Source: Flavobacteriaceae bacterium
GTDB taxonomy: Bacteria > Bacteroidota > Bacteroidia > Flavobacteriales > Flavobacteriaceae
Direction of reading: 5' to 3'
Length of the DNA: 64,000 nt
NCBI GenBank assembly: GCA_013373635.1
Contig: JABXHN010000003.1
Location: forward strand, 62,001-126,000
The notes beneath the pieces are model-generated. The model made no database searches. It saw nothing but the letters and a program-made list of their open reading frames with translations, and had not been told where the DNA came from. The position numbers and the translations under genes were made by a program. Of the stretch, positions 32,449-41,160 are shown piece by piece (position 1 is the stretch's first letter; every line of letters starts with the position of its first letter).

Positions 32449-33971
32449 AGTTTATTTTTAGATCGGACAAATTTACTAATTAATTGTGGTAATTGCTTCA
32501 CTGAAAAATTCAACTGAAGGATTCCTTTGTCTTTAGTCGCTCTAAGAGTTAAGAAAATCCCTAAAGGTAGCATTACAAAGGTTGGAATCCACGCTCCTAG
32601 ATAGGAACTGATATTTCCTTCTTTTGCATAATTATATGAAAATACACCTAAAAAATAATAGGTTAAGAACAATACAATAGCTATGATCATCGGTAATCCC
32701 AATCCTCCTTTTCTAATGATTGCCCCAAGTGGTGCTCCAACAAAAAAGAGAATGATACAGGAAAGCGCCAATGAGAACTTCTTGTGAATTTCCAAGACGT
32801 GAACATTGTACATTTTTTCTCTAATGAGTAATTCCCTTTGTTTACCTTCAACAGTATTAAATGCACTAAAGACTTTGTTTTTTGCAATAGAAAAGATTTG
32901 TGCCATCTCAAAAACCGTAAAATCACTGACTACATCGTCAATATTTTCAACTGGAATATAGGCTTTTATGGAGTCGCTTTTAGATTCTTTTTCTGTTCCA
33001 ATAAATTTATTAGGTATGTTTTTAACAGGGGTATTATCTACAAAATCTCTTGAAGAAGTCTCAATGAGATCGATATTCATTCGAGTTAGTACATTTTTGG
33101 AAAGAGCTTGAAATACCATTCGATTACTCATTTGAATTGAATCCATATCTGTGAGTAATTGACTGATTTTTTTAATTCGTTCTGAATTTATTTTGACATC
33201 TTCATTGAGGTCAACATCCTGAATTTCATTGAGATCAATATTGATGATATAGGTTTCAAAATCAGAGAAAGCAAATGGTCTCTTGCGCTTATCACTGTTG
33301 GAAGTAACCTGAATATCTTCATAATAATTACCATTGTAGAGAACAAGCTGTATAATATTGGAATTTTTAGTTGAAATAAATTCTCCTGACTCTGCTTTAA
33401 TTACGGTTGAATTGACCTCCTTAGCAGTTTTTTTGTGAATGGTTACATTTTTGAGATAACGATCGTTTTCACCGTATTTTTCATCGACAAGGATGGTCAT
33501 GCCTGTTCCTGCAAATTCACTGAACACCCCTTCGGTTAATGCGACTGAGGGTTTGAGCTTTGCGATATTCCTTCTCAGACTATAGGATTTTTGCTTGGAT
33601 ACAGGAATGACATTATTTGCGAAGAAGAACGTAACAACTCCCAAGATGGAAACCAGTACAATCAATGAGCGCATGGCTCTCTGAAGTGAGATTCCAGAGG
33701 CTTTCATCGCTGCAAACTCGTAGTGTTCTGCAAATTCACCAAAGGTGAGAATAGAGGCTAACAATACGGTTAAAGGAAGTACTTTTTCCGTTAAATCGGG
33801 AAGCATATAGAATACGAACTTGGCAATGATACCTATATCTAATCCCTTACCAGCTAAGTCATCGATAAAGAGCCAGATCATCTGAAAGATGAATATAAGC
33901 ATCAAGATCGCAAAAGAACTAATGAACTTGCGAATAAAACTTCCAAATATATAACGATCTAATAGCTTCAA
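32445..33971 (-). CDS. LptF/LptG family LPS export permease
   Basis: An inner-membrane permease of the YjgP/YjgQ family that, with LptB, extracts lipopolysaccharide and passes it to the periplasmic bridge. At 508 residues it has three N-terminal membrane helices (LDRYIFGSFIRKFISSF, then LPDLTEKVLPLTVLLASILTFGEFAEHYE), a long periplasmic jellyroll from about 130 to 390, and three C-terminal helices. Lone members are annotated either LptF or LptG; I cannot decide. It overlaps lolA and ribB by four bases on each side, so the three are translationally coupled and envelope transport dominates the operon. Confidence 0.88.
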   Translation of the reverse strand: MKLLDRYIFGSFIRKFISSFAILMLIFIFQMIWLFIDDLAGKGLDIGIIAKFVFYMLPDLTEKVLPLTVLLASILTFGEFAEHYEFAAMKASGISLQRAMRSLIVLVSILGVVTFFFANNVIPVSKQKSYSLRRNIAKLKPSVALTEGVFSEFAGTGMTILVDEKYGENDRYLKNVTIHKKTAKEVNSTVIKAESGEFISTKNSNIIQLVLYNGNYYEDIQVTSNSDKRKRPFAFSDFETYIINIDLNEIQDVDLNEDVKINSERIKKISQLLTDMDSIQMSNRMVFQALSKNVLTRMNIDLIETSSRDFVDNTPVKNIPNKFIGTEKESKSDSIKAYIPVENIDDVVSDFTVFEMAQIFSIAKNKVFSAFNTVEGKQRELLIREKMYNVHVLEIHKKFSLALSCIILFFVGAPLGAIIRKGGLGLPMIIAIVLFLTYYFLGVFSYNYAKEGNISSYLGAWIPTFVMLPLGIFLTLRATKDKGILQLNFSVKQLPQLISKFVRSKNKL

Positions 33972-34606
33972 TCTTCGATGATATAATACCCGAGTTGTTG
34001 GTAGTGATCTCTGTCAAACACAAAGCTGTTAGGATCTAGTTCTGTATTGGTGATAAATGATTTTACACTAATGGTAGTTACAGTTCCATTATTTCCTTTT
34101 TGAATCAGCTTGTAAATTTGAAGTTGCTCTTTTAAAATCCCTAGTAGTAATTGTTCCATATCAGAATCACTGTCGATAGGAGTCAATTTGATGTATTGAA
34201 CAATTCCTTCAGGGGTATTTTGTTCGATATCCATTTCATAGGTATATCCATCTCTGTAGAAATCAAATAAATTAGAAGGAGAGATGCTATCTTGATCGTC
34301 TGTTTTATCGACGATAGTCACCTCTTCATTTTCATCGACAATAGTGATAACTTTTGTTCCGTCAAACAACTGCTTAATTCCCATATAATCAAAAAAATAG
34401 AGGCTGTCTTTAAGGGTGATACTGCCTTTGGTGTCTTGACGAATATCTGCAACTTCATTGTAGAGGCCGTAGTCAAAATCCAATTTAATATTCTCGAAAG
34501 ATCTTATCTTGTTGTAAACGGACTCTAATAGGGCCTCAGGATCTTGTTGTGCACTGAGGTTTTGAAACATGAGTAATCCAAACAATAAAAGTGTAATCTT
34601 TTTCAT
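33968..34606 (-). CDS. LolA-like outer-membrane lipoprotein carrier
   Basis: A periplasmic protein of 212 residues with a signal peptide MKKITLLLFGLLMFQNLSAQ and the LolA/LolB open beta-barrel pattern: YNKIRSFENIKLDFDY, GSITLKDSLYFFDYMGIKQLFDGTKVITIVDENEEVTI and DPNSFVFD near the end. LolA carries lipoproteins from the LolCDE complex to the outer membrane. The first base of its ATG is the last base of the ftsK stop (TAATG), and lptF/G follows with a four-base overlap. Confidence 0.87.
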   Translation of the reverse strand: MKKITLLLFGLLMFQNLSAQQDPEALLESVYNKIRSFENIKLDFDYGLYNEVADIRQDTKGSITLKDSLYFFDYMGIKQLFDGTKVITIVDENEEVTIVDKTDDQDSISPSNLFDFYRDGYTYEMDIEQNTPEGIVQYIKLTPIDSDSDMEQLLLGILKEQLQIYKLIQKGNNGTVTTISVKSFITNTELDPNSFVFDRDHYQQLGYYIIED

Positions 34607-36969
34607 TAGGTGTTATTTTCATTATTTAACAACTGGTCTAAGGCCATCAGGTCTGGAACCATTACTTGGCGTGCTTTAGAGCCTTCAAAAGGACCTACAA
34701 TACCCGCTGCTTCTAACTGATCAATAATCCTGCCAGCTCTGTTGTATCCAAGTTTTAATTTTCTTTGAATTAGGGAAGCAGATCCTTGTTGAGCAACGAC
34801 AATTACCTCTGCAGCCTCTCTAAATAAAGCATCTCTTTCAGAAGCATCGATATCAAGTACAGAGGTTGCTTCTTCACCTACGTATTCTGGAAGTAAATGT
34901 GCATCAGGATAGGCTTTTTGAGAGCCTATATACTCAGTGATTTTTTGAACCTCAGGGGTGTCGACAAAGGCGCATTGTAAACGGGTTACATCGTTTCCTT
35001 GAGTGTATAACATATCACCTCTACCGATGAGTTGATCAGCTCCCTGTGCGTCTAAAATTGTTCTAGAATCTATTTTTGAAGTAACTCTGAAGGCTATACG
35101 AGCAGGGAAGTTTGCTTTGATTAGACCTGTGATTACATTGACAGATGGTCTTTGTGTTGCAATAATTAAATGAATACCGATGGCACGAGCTAATTGAGCA
35201 AGACGAGCAATTGGGGATTCTATTTCTTTACCAGCAGTCATAATCAAATCTGCAAATTCATCGATGACTAAGACGATGTATGGAAGGAATTTATGACCGT
35301 CATTTGGATTGAGTTTTCGTGCCTTAAACTTTGCATTGTACTCTTTGATATTTCGAACCATCGCTATTTTTAAGAGCTCATAGCGGTTATCCATTTCGAT
35401 ACACAAAGAATTTAAGGTATTGACAACCTTAGTGGTGTCAGTGATAATGGCTTCATCAGTATCAGGAAGCTTTGCTAAAAAATGACGTTCTATTTTGTTG
35501 AACAGTGTTAATTCCACTTTTTTAGGATCGACAAGTACAAACTTTACTTCGGCAGGATGCTTTTTGTACAACAAGGAAGTAAGTACTGCGTTGAGACCTA
35601 CAGATTTCCCTTGACCTGTAGCACCTGCCATGAGTAAGTGAGGCATCTTAGCGAGATCGACTACAAAGGATTCGTTTGAAATCGTTTTACCAAAAGCTAC
35701 TGGCAATTCCATCTCAGCCTTTTGAAATTTGGTAGAAGCGATAACGGATCTCATAGAAACGGTAGTCGCATTCTTATTGGGAACTTCAATACCAATGGTG
35801 CCTTTACCAGGAATCGGAGCGATGATACGAATACCAAGTGCCGCTAGTGAAAGTGCAATATCATCTTCTAAGTTTTTAATCTTTGAAATGCGAACTCCAG
35901 CATCAGGAACAATTTCATAGAGGGTCACTGTAGGACCAATAGTCGCTTTGATATTGGAAATTCCTATATTGTAGTTCTTTAGTGTTTCAACGATTTTAAC
36001 TTTGTTCTCTTCTAATTCTTCTTCGTTAATGGTAATTCCACCACCACCTCCGTGTTCTTCTAAAAGATTGATGGGTGGAAATTTATATTTAGAAAGCTCT
36101 AAAGTAGGATCAAAGGAGCCAAAATCTTCAACAATCTTATTGGCGAGTTGATCGACTTCGTCTTCTTCATGTGTTTGAGTGACTTCAACTTTTAAATCAT
36201 CTTCAGCTGAACTTTCCTCTATTTTTGTTTCATCAACTGTTGGTTCTAAGTTAATTGATGAGGTTTCAGGCTCTGGTTCACTTATAGATTCAATAGTTGG
36301 TTCCTGATTTTCTATTTCTGATCGATGCGTGTAGGGATCAATGGATTGATCTTCTAGTTGATCATCACTAGTGATTGGTTCTGTTTCTTTTTTAGAAGTT
36401 AATTTTTTTAGAAGGGTGTAGGGCTGAAAATTAAATACTCTTACTGCAAAAACAATAAGCCCTAACACGAGAAGAACTAATACTCCTGATGCGCCTATAA
36501 AATCACTTATGAAGAGATTCATTTCATATCCTACAACTCCAGAGAGGATTGGATAGGATTCAAAAAAGAATCCCGTAGTCATAGAAATCCACAACAGTGA
36601 ATACATAGACCAAAAGAACATGCGAGCTAGTTTTTTAGTTCCTAAACTAAAAAAGAGAAAAAAACCCCATGCTCCTATAAAAAAACTGATGATGAAAGAT
36701 GCGACACCAAAACCTTTGTAGACAAAGAAGTGCGCCAACGAGGCACCAACCTTATTAAATACATTTGAAGCCTTTACAGATCGAGATGAGAATTGGTCTA
36801 CAATACTTTGGTCAGTTTGCCAATTTGAAAAATAAGACAGAAAAGAAATTGAAAGAACAATGGCAAATAAAAATAGAGCAGCACCAAGTATAACCGTGTT
36901 TTTCTTAGAAAGTTGAAATGATGTTCTCATGCGCTGCCTTGTAGATGTCTTAGATTTCAATTTTGCCAT
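34606..36969 (-). CDS. ftsK: FtsK/SpoIIIE family DNA translocase
   Basis: A septal motor that pumps chromosome ends into daughter cells and promotes dimer resolution. The 787 residues have four N-terminal membrane helices (to about 170), an acidic linker (Glu/Asp-rich, about 190-280), an alpha-beta motor with Walker A GATGQGKSVGLNAV and Walker B VLVIDEFADLI, and the C-terminal gamma winged helix (GSASLIQRKLKLGYNRAGRI) that reads KOPS-like sites. The linker is much shorter than in E. coli. First gene of the overlapping run with lolA, lptF/G and ribB. Confidence 0.95.
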   Translation of the reverse strand: MAKLKSKTSTRQRMRTSFQLSKKNTVILGAALFLFAIVLSISFLSYFSNWQTDQSIVDQFSSRSVKASNVFNKVGASLAHFFVYKGFGVASFIISFFIGAWGFFLFFSLGTKKLARMFFWSMYSLLWISMTTGFFFESYPILSGVVGYEMNLFISDFIGASGVLVLLVLGLIVFAVRVFNFQPYTLLKKLTSKKETEPITSDDQLEDQSIDPYTHRSEIENQEPTIESISEPEPETSSINLEPTVDETKIEESSAEDDLKVEVTQTHEEDEVDQLANKIVEDFGSFDPTLELSKYKFPPINLLEEHGGGGGITINEEELEENKVKIVETLKNYNIGISNIKATIGPTVTLYEIVPDAGVRISKIKNLEDDIALSLAALGIRIIAPIPGKGTIGIEVPNKNATTVSMRSVIASTKFQKAEMELPVAFGKTISNESFVVDLAKMPHLLMAGATGQGKSVGLNAVLTSLLYKKHPAEVKFVLVDPKKVELTLFNKIERHFLAKLPDTDEAIITDTTKVVNTLNSLCIEMDNRYELLKIAMVRNIKEYNAKFKARKLNPNDGHKFLPYIVLVIDEFADLIMTAGKEIESPIARLAQLARAIGIHLIIATQRPSVNVITGLIKANFPARIAFRVTSKIDSRTILDAQGADQLIGRGDMLYTQGNDVTRLQCAFVDTPEVQKITEYIGSQKAYPDAHLLPEYVGEEATSVLDIDASERDALFREAAEVIVVAQQGSASLIQRKLKLGYNRAGRIIDQLEAAGIVGPFEGSKARQVMVPDLMALDQLLNNENNT

Positions 36970-36995
36970 AAAGCTGAGTTAGGATGCTAAAATAC

Positions 36996-37022
36996 AAAAA
37001 GCGAGGCAAAACCTCGCTTTTA
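36996..37022. terminator. Intrinsic terminator between the thioredoxin set and ftsK
   Basis: GCGAGG and CCTCGC with flanking A/T pairs form a ten-pair hairpin with a five-base loop and T-rich ends on both strands. On the minus strand it follows the small gene at 37046 and precedes ftsK. Confidence 0.8.
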
Positions 37023-37045
37023 TTTTTGAATCTACTTAAAGAATT

Positions 37046-37303
37046 TTATTGATCGATAGACCCCAATACGCGTTTCATAAAATCATTTAGGGCTTGTTTT
37101 TTATCAGCACCTGATTTAATTGATTTGGAGACTTCTAAAGCTCCATACATATTGGAAATCAATTCACCTAACACATCTAATTCTTCGTCTTTAATAGCAG
37201 GAGAATCAGTTAAGTATTCCAAGGTTTCTAATGTTTCATTTAAGAAATCCTCGTCATTCTCTTCTACAAACTGGACCAGATGTTTAATTAGCGGTAATCT
37301 CAT
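37046..37303 (-). CDS. Conserved small acidic protein (DUF6952-like)
   Basis: An 85-residue helical, acidic protein with no membrane segment. The segments LPLIKHLVQFVEENDEDFLNE and DELDVLGELISNMYGALEVSK-type sequence, and the end KQALNDFMKRVLGSIDQ, match a Bacteroidota protein family that I associate, with limited certainty, with DUF6952. Function unknown. It overlaps the thioredoxin gene by 20 bases and ends the peroxiredoxin-thioredoxin unit, which points to a role in redox defence; this is inference. Confidence 0.75.
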   Translation of the reverse strand: MRLPLIKHLVQFVEENDEDFLNETLETLEYLTDSPAIKDEELDVLGELISNMYGALEVSKSIKSGADKKQALNDFMKRVLGSIDQ

Positions 37304-37595
37304 TGATAAATTCTTTTAGATTTTCGTACTTATTGGTTTGTATTTGATTTACCAATTGACCATTTCTAAAGGCAGCAAAAGTAGGTAAGTTATCTACATT
37401 TGCTAAGGCTCTAGAATTTGGAAACTTTTCAGCATCAACTATTACAAATGTTGCATTTTGATGCTCTGAAGCTTCACGCTTGAATTTTGGCTTCATAATT
37501 CTACAATTACCACACCAACCAGCAGAATACTGAACAAAAACCGTTTCGTTTTCTGTGACTACTTCTGAAAGATTATCTTGACTTAATTCGATCAT
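37284..37595 (-). CDS. Thioredoxin family protein
   Basis: A 103-residue cytosolic thioredoxin-fold protein with active site WCGNC (SAGWCGNCRIMKPKF) and the cis-proline region VDNLPTFAAFRNGQ. The CGNC motif differs from the CGPC of classical thioredoxin, which shifts the redox potential in related proteins. Its position directly after the peroxiredoxin gene suggests that it reduces that peroxiredoxin. It overlaps the following small gene by 20 bases. Confidence 0.92.
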   Translation of the reverse strand: MIELSQDNLSEVVTENETVFVQYSAGWCGNCRIMKPKFKREASEHQNATFVIVDAEKFPNSRALANVDNLPTFAAFRNGQLVNQIQTNKYENLKEFINEITAN

Positions 37596-37622
37596 AATTA
37601 ATTAGAATAGATGTATTGACAA

Positions 37623-38261
37623 TTAGTGAGTAGATAAGTATTCCTTAACTCCTTTAGCATTCGCTTGCATCGCATCTTTACCTTCTTCCCAGTTAGCAGG
37701 GCAAACCTCACCGTGAGTTTGAACATGAGTATAAGCATCGATCAATCTAATAAAATCACTTACTTCTCTTCCTAAAGGCATATCGTTGATGTTTTCGTGA
37801 AATACTTTTCCATCTTCATCGATTAAGTAAGTAGCTCTATAGGTAACATTGTCACCAGAGAGTTCAATAACGTTAGTTTCTTCGTTATAACGCTCTTCTG
37901 TGGCATCTAAAATTCCAAGGGTAGAAGATAGGTTTCTATTGGCATCAGAGATTAATGGGTAAGATACTCCTTCGATTCCACCGTTGTCTTTTGCTGTGTT
38001 TAACCATGCAAAGTGAACTTCAGCAGTATCACAAGATGCACCGATTACTAAAGTGTTTCTCTTTTCGAATTCTCCTAAAGCTTCTTGAAAAGCGTGTAAT
38101 TCAGTTGGACAAACAAAAGTAAAATCCTTTGGGTACCAGAATAACAATACTTTTTTCTTTTCAGTTCTAGCTTTTTCTAATACGTTTAATTCAAAAGTAT
38201 CTCCTAATTCGTCGATAGCTTTTACAGTTAAATTTGGGAATTGTTTACCTACGTATGACAT
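37623..38261 (-). CDS. Typical 2-Cys peroxiredoxin (AhpC/TSA family)
   Basis: A thiol peroxidase that reduces H2O2, organic peroxides and peroxynitrite. The peroxidatic cysteine is in DFTFVCPTELHAF and the resolving cysteine in HGEVCPANWEEG, the typical 2-Cys pattern; 212 residues. First gene of a unit with the thioredoxin-like and the small acidic protein genes. On the minus strand a TATATTTG box lies 27 bases upstream, and an 11-base palindrome lies 14 bases further upstream, around -33. Confidence 0.95.
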   Translation of the reverse strand: MSYVGKQFPNLTVKAIDELGDTFELNVLEKARTEKKKVLLFWYPKDFTFVCPTELHAFQEALGEFEKRNTLVIGASCDTAEVHFAWLNTAKDNGGIEGVSYPLISDANRNLSSTLGILDATEERYNEETNVIELSGDNVTYRATYLIDEDGKVFHENINDMPLGREVSDFIRLIDAYTHVQTHGEVCPANWEEGKDAMQANAKGVKEYLSTH

Positions 38262-38288
38262 TGTATTAAATTTTTAATGTTAGTGACG

Positions 38289-38321
38289 CAAATATACAAA
38301 CAGAACATTGCTTATTATAAG
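38289..38321 (-). promoter_or_regulatory. Peroxiredoxin promoter with palindrome at the -33 position
   Basis: The minus-strand -7 box TATATTTG is at 38289-38296. At 38311-38321 CTTATTATAAG is palindromic around one central base and replaces a -33 TTG, as might a redox regulator site. Confidence 0.4.
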
Positions 38322-38359
38322 ATATTTATCATATTATTCAATTCGATAATAAGAAAAAC

Positions 38360-39793
38360 TTATGATTGGAGTTTCTTTATTTTATATCCAATAGCTGCAA
38401 CAACAAGAGTAGTGATAGGGCTGAGCCAATTAAAGATACTATACATAAAATAGGAGGCTACTGGAACGCCTAAAACACCTGAGTGATAAGCTCCACAGGT
38501 ATTCCAAGGAATTAATACCGATGTTACAGTACCTGAATCCTCCAGAGTTCTACTCAAATTTTCAGGAGCGAGTCCTTTTTCTCGATAGGCCTTTGAAAAC
38601 ATTTTACCTGGTACTACAATGGCGAGGTATTGATCAGAGGCTGTAAGGTTTAAAGCAACACAACTACCAACAGTACTTGCAAAAAGACCAAAGGTTGTTT
38701 TGGCAACTTTTAGCATAGAAGTACTCAATTTGTTGAGTGCACCAATACCATCCATGAATCCACCAAATACCATAGCACATAGAATTAACCAAATCGTTCC
38801 TAACATCCCATACATTCCACTTGATGAAAACAATTCGTTGAGAATTGGATTGGCAGTTTCAACATTGGTATTGACAGTAATTGCATTTAAAATACCCTTA
38901 TAGGCATTGACGAAATTAAAATCCAATGCACCAACGACAATTGAAGGTTGAAATATAAGAGCAAACAAAGCTCCTAAAAGCGTTCCAATTAACAAAGCGA
39001 TAAGTGGTGGTGTCTTTTTAACAATCATAAAAATCACTCCTAATGGAACCAAAAATAACCATCCATTGATATTAAAAGTCGCTTGAATTTCATTTTGTAA
39101 ACTACCGATATCGGTTTGTCCACTGATGTCGATTGTTAATCCCAATATCACAAAAACAATAAGCGTTACGATATAAGTAGGTACGGTAGTGATTGTCATA
39201 TAACGTATGTGAGAAAACAATTCTCCACCTGCCATAGCAGGAGCGAGGTTCGTTGTATCGGATAAAGGGGACATTTTATCTCCAAAATAAGCACCAGATA
39301 AAACAGCTCCAGCGGTCATTCCCATTGGAATACCAAGTGCGTTACCAATACCGATAAGCGCGATACCAACTGTTGCAGATGTCGTCCAAGAACTTCCTGT
39401 TGCTATCGATATAATCGATGAAATCAGTACTGTAGCTGCTAAAAATATGGTAGGATTTAAAATTTCTAATCCGTAGTAAATCATCGCTGGTATAATTCCA
39501 CTGACAAGCCAAGTTCCAGATAAAGCTCCAACCATTAACAATATTAAGATGGCACCTGTAGTTGACATCACATTGTGCTGAACGTGATCCATCATTTCAT
39601 TAAAAGAGATCTTGTTTTTAAATCCTATAACAGCAGCTACAGCTCCACCAATAAGAAGCATAAACTGATTGGATCCACTTAGAGCATCGTCTCCGAATAT
39701 AAAAACATTGTATGCTAAAAGTCCAATGAGGACAAAAACAGGAATTAAGGCATCTATTAAACTGATGTCGGTCTTGGAAGTAGAATTACTCAT
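38360..39793 (-). CDS. NhaC family Na+/H+ antiporter or methionine-type transporter
   Basis: A 477-residue inner-membrane protein with about 11-12 helices. Family landmarks are SSWTTSATVGIALIGIGNALG, GAVLSGAYFGDKMSPLSDTTNLAPAMAG and NLTASDQYLAIVVPGKMF. NhaC proteins exchange sodium for protons, but the superfamily also contains amino-acid transporters such as MetT, predicted for methionine. This gene lies 28 bases downstream of a gamma-lyase-like PLP enzyme gene on the same strand, with an Lrp regulator divergent, so uptake of the PLP enzyme's amino-acid substrate is a real alternative to ion homeostasis. Confidence 0.88.
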   Translation of the reverse strand: MSNSTSKTDISLIDALIPVFVLIGLLAYNVFIFGDDALSGSNQFMLLIGGAVAAVIGFKNKISFNEMMDHVQHNVMSTTGAILILLMVGALSGTWLVSGIIPAMIYYGLEILNPTIFLAATVLISSIISIATGSSWTTSATVGIALIGIGNALGIPMGMTAGAVLSGAYFGDKMSPLSDTTNLAPAMAGGELFSHIRYMTITTVPTYIVTLIVFVILGLTIDISGQTDIGSLQNEIQATFNINGWLFLVPLGVIFMIVKKTPPLIALLIGTLLGALFALIFQPSIVVGALDFNFVNAYKGILNAITVNTNVETANPILNELFSSSGMYGMLGTIWLILCAMVFGGFMDGIGALNKLSTSMLKVAKTTFGLFASTVGSCVALNLTASDQYLAIVVPGKMFSKAYREKGLAPENLSRTLEDSGTVTSVLIPWNTCGAYHSGVLGVPVASYFMYSIFNWLSPITTLVVAAIGYKIKKLQS

Positions 39794-39821
39794 AAATAGT
39801 TTTTGATATTGACAGGTAATA

Positions 39822-41009
39822 TTACAAAACTTTATCCAAACATTCCTTCATCCTTTTAAAAGTAGCTGCAATATCTCCATCAAGCCCTACGGAGAATCGA
39901 ATAAGTCCAGGGGATAATCCCATTTTTGCTTGTTCTTCAATATCTATTTCAGAAGAGGTGGATGTTCCAGAGGCACTAAATAGGGTCTTGTAAAATCCAA
40001 GACTGACGGCCAAATAACCCAATTGATGTTCTTGTAAAAGTTCCATATAGGTGTTGGCTTTATCGAGAGTTCCCAAATCTAATGTAAATATACCTCCATA
40101 GCCAATCTCTTTGACGATCATCGAATTCATCAATTGGTGCCCTGGATGCGATTCAAGACCTGGATATACCGTTCTAACACCTATGGATTCAAAAGATTGA
40201 GCTAAATAAAGCGCATTCTCTGAATGCTTGCTCATTCGAAGATGAAGGGTTCTCATATTTTTTAAGATGGAAGCAGCTCTAAGGCTATCTAGAGTACTAC
40301 CGAGTAACATAGCTGCTCCAGAATTGACGTCCTTTAGAGACAGACAAAAGTCCTTGGATGCACAAACTGCACCTGCAACACAATCAGAGGTTCCATTGAT
40401 AAATTTAGTTAGCGAATGAATGACAATATCAGCTCCTAGTGAAGCTGCCTGAATAAACATGGGACTAAATGTATTATCAACAACAAGAGGGATATGGTGT
40501 TTTTTCGCCAGTTTAGAAAGTGAACGAATATCGGCAACTTCCAAAAGGGGATTGCTCAAAGCTTCGCAATAGATCAGTTTAGTGCTGGGAGTTATTGAAG
40601 CTTCTAAAAGTTCCAAATTGGTAATATCTACAAAGTCAGTATTAATATTGAATTTAGAGGTAAAATTCTTCATAAAAGCATAGGTGCCACCGTAAATCGT
40701 TCTACCGCTCAAAATGTGATCTCCAGACTGGCACAACTGCAATAGAACAGAACTAATTGCTCCCATGCCACTTGCGTATACATTTGCAAATTCAGTTCCT
40801 TCAAGTTCAGCCATGGCCTCTCCTAAGTAAAGATTCGAAGGGGATGAGTGTCTGGTGTATAAATAACAACCTTCCGTATTCCCTTCGAAGGTGTCAAACA
40901 TTGTTTTTGCAGCTAAGAAGGTGTAGGTTGAAGAATCAGAAATGGAGGGGTTTACACCACCAAATTCACCGAAATTTTGAATGCAATTGAGATCTTTTAA
41001 GGCTTTCAT
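39822..41009 (-). CDS. Methionine gamma-lyase-like PLP enzyme (Cys/Met metabolism family)
   Basis: A fold-type I PLP enzyme of about 395 residues, probably degrading methionine or related sulfur amino acids. Motifs are YASGMGAISSVLLQL, ALSNPLLEVADI, LVVDNTFSPMFI, and the cofactor lysine in HSLTKFINGTSD. The position of Cys116 in Pseudomonas methionine gamma-lyase is Gly (TIYGGTYAF), so substrate preference is open. The unusual FTFTFDTFEGN-like region TMFDTFEGNTEGCYLYTRHSSPS is typical of a lyase branch rather than of MetB. Start at ATG 41009; an upstream TTG (41030) lies within a palindrome and is unlikely. It forms a unit with the NhaC gene and is divergent from an Lrp gene. Confidence 0.85.
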   Translation of the reverse strand: MKALKDLNCIQNFGEFGGVNPSISDSSTYTFLAAKTMFDTFEGNTEGCYLYTRHSSPSNLYLGEAMAELEGTEFANVYASGMGAISSVLLQLCQSGDHILSGRTIYGGTYAFMKNFTSKFNINTDFVDITNLELLEASITPSTKLIYCEALSNPLLEVADIRSLSKLAKKHHIPLVVDNTFSPMFIQAASLGADIVIHSLTKFINGTSDCVAGAVCASKDFCLSLKDVNSGAAMLLGSTLDSLRAASILKNMRTLHLRMSKHSENALYLAQSFESIGVRTVYPGLESHPGHQLMNSMIVKEIGYGGIFTLDLGTLDKANTYMELLQEHQLGYLAVSLGFYKTLFSASGTSTSSEIDIEEQAKMGLSPGLIRFSVGLDGDIAATFKRMKECLDKVL

Positions 41010-41012
41010 ATG

Positions 41013-41030
41013 TTGTATTTTGCAATACAA
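41013..41030. promoter_or_regulatory. Palindrome next to the PLP gene start
   Basis: TTGTATT-TTGC-AATACAA has perfect seven-base arms and begins four bases upstream of the PLP gene ATG. A site here would block transcription start or elongation; the divergent Lrp protein is the natural candidate. Confidence 0.5.
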
Positions 41031-41041
41031 TTTATAATATC

Positions 41042-41062
41042 AATTACATATTAATTGTAATT
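41042..41062. promoter_or_regulatory. Central 21-base palindrome in the Lrp divergent region
   Basis: AATTACA-TATTAAT-TGTAATT has perfect seven-base arms around a seven-base centre, a length and form usual for an Lrp/AsnC dimer site. Confidence 0.5.
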
Positions 41063-41115
41063 ATTGTTATATTTAATGATATTGCCAAATAATATTAAAA
41101 AATATAGTTATTATG

Positions 41116-41128
41116 CAATTAATAATTG
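41116..41128. promoter_or_regulatory. Palindrome upstream of the Lrp gene
   Basis: CAATTA-A-TAATTG is a perfect 13-base palindrome 32 bases before the Lrp ATG, suited to autoregulation. Confidence 0.4.
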
Positions 41129-41160
41129 TTTTTAGCTTTAACATTTAATGATTTTACCAT

